Assembly: GCA_963556495.2 (NCBI GenBank)
Contig: OY747722.1
Span: forward strand, 22,273,001 to 22,337,000
Direction of reading: 5' to 3'
Source of the DNA: Valencia hispanica
Lineage: Eukaryota; Chordata; Actinopteri; Cyprinodontiformes; Valenciidae
DNA length: 64,000 bases
Shown: one piece after another, positions 47,099-64,000 of the stretch
How positions within the stretch are numbered: position 1 is the stretch's first letter
How the letters are laid out: the number at the start of each line of letters is the position of its first letter
Made by a program: the position numbers and the translations under genes
The notes under the pieces: generated by a model
Databases searched by the model: none
What the model was told of the DNA's origin: nothing
The model's input: the letters and a program-made list of their open reading frames with translations, nothing else

Positions 47099-47117
47099 AA
47101 TAAAATCTTTATTTATT
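47099..47117. terminator. Back-to-back poly(A) signals of troponin T and dnm1l
   Basis: AATAAA on the plus strand at 47099-47104 (116 bp after the troponin T stop). On the minus strand AATAAA lies at 47108-47113 and overlaps a second at 47112-47117 (about 450 bp after the dnm1l stop). These are the first canonical signals I see downstream of each stop codon, so both transcripts probably end here and overlap by a few tens of bases. Confidence 0.7.
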
Positions 47118-47560
47118 GTTTCAGGAGCCATACACAGATTTCACATCTAGGCAGTCAATGTAAACTTAAATAACAATAATAAATAAACCTGATGGCAACA
47201 GTGACCTGCTATACAATACAGTTTGACAATAGTGCAAAAATTTAACGGGTTCAGTGTTTTCTGACAAGTGCTACTGCTAAAAGGAAAAAGGCTGCAAATG
47301 ATTTTACATTTTCTTTCAGTGGAAACACCATCACACATATCCATTTGCATTCTGGGTAACCTCACTTAGATTTAACCGTTTTACATGTCCAACAGATTCA
47401 GTGCAAGCTTCTTTTAAATAACTTACATGTCTTTTAGGCTAACATGATACCTACTGTACATTTGATTAAATACTTTTTTTTTTTTTTTTAAACAATGGTT
47501 GCAGATCTAAATGTTCAAGTTCAGACATGATAAATGGAACATCTTTTCTGTGGAGGTTTT

Positions 47561-64000
<16,440 letters not shown>

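Overview
This is a vertebrate, almost certainly teleost (probably percomorph) genomic window. The evidence is multi-exon genes with GT-AG introns, recognisable vertebrate protein families, and typical fish repeats: Rex1- and Rex3-type LINEs, Tc1-like transposon relics, hAT and Harbinger MITEs, a tRNA-derived SINE and long microsatellites. The species cannot be fixed from the sequence alone. There is no bacterial, CRISPR or operon content.

Layout. (1) About 1-23 kb (+ strand): the 3' two thirds of a caldesmon gene (cald1). The first visible coding exon is at 3508 and the last near 22.96 kb (or 26.64 kb if an alternative last exon is used). The N-terminal exon(s) lie upstream of the window. (2) About 23-35.6 kb: intergenic DNA made largely of decayed DNA transposons; a 2.2 kb hAT element carries a nested LINE reverse-transcriptase fragment. 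(3) 35.65-47.1 kb (+): a complete troponin T gene, best matched to the cardiac-type (tnnt2) family. Fifteen coding exons give an uninterrupted 280-residue protein. (4) 47.1-64 kb (-): the 3' 17 coding exons of dnm1l (Drp1, the mitochondrial fission dynamin), from inside the GTPase domain to the stop codon. The P-loop exons lie beyond the right edge. Its introns hold a Rex1 LINE fragment, a 1.1 kb Tc1-like relic with intact TA-flanked ends, and a 2.4 kb Rex3 element nested inside an older Tc1-like relic.

Function. cald1 and troponin T both encode actin thin-filament regulators (smooth/non-muscle and striated type respectively) and are neighbours on the same strand. dnm1l is convergent with troponin T, and the two genes' poly(A) signals fall within about 20 bp of each other, so their 3' ends probably overlap. 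No unknown biochemical system is visible. The most interesting points are structural: a hAT insertion exactly at a cald1 splice acceptor that duplicated the acceptor, a near-identical pair of micro-exons in the acidic N-terminal region of troponin T, a perfect 33-bp-arm hairpin, a recent tandem duplication inside the Rex1 ORF, and the nested transposon history in dnm1l. Exon coordinates come from splice consensus, reading-frame continuity and remembered family similarity; no alignment was run.
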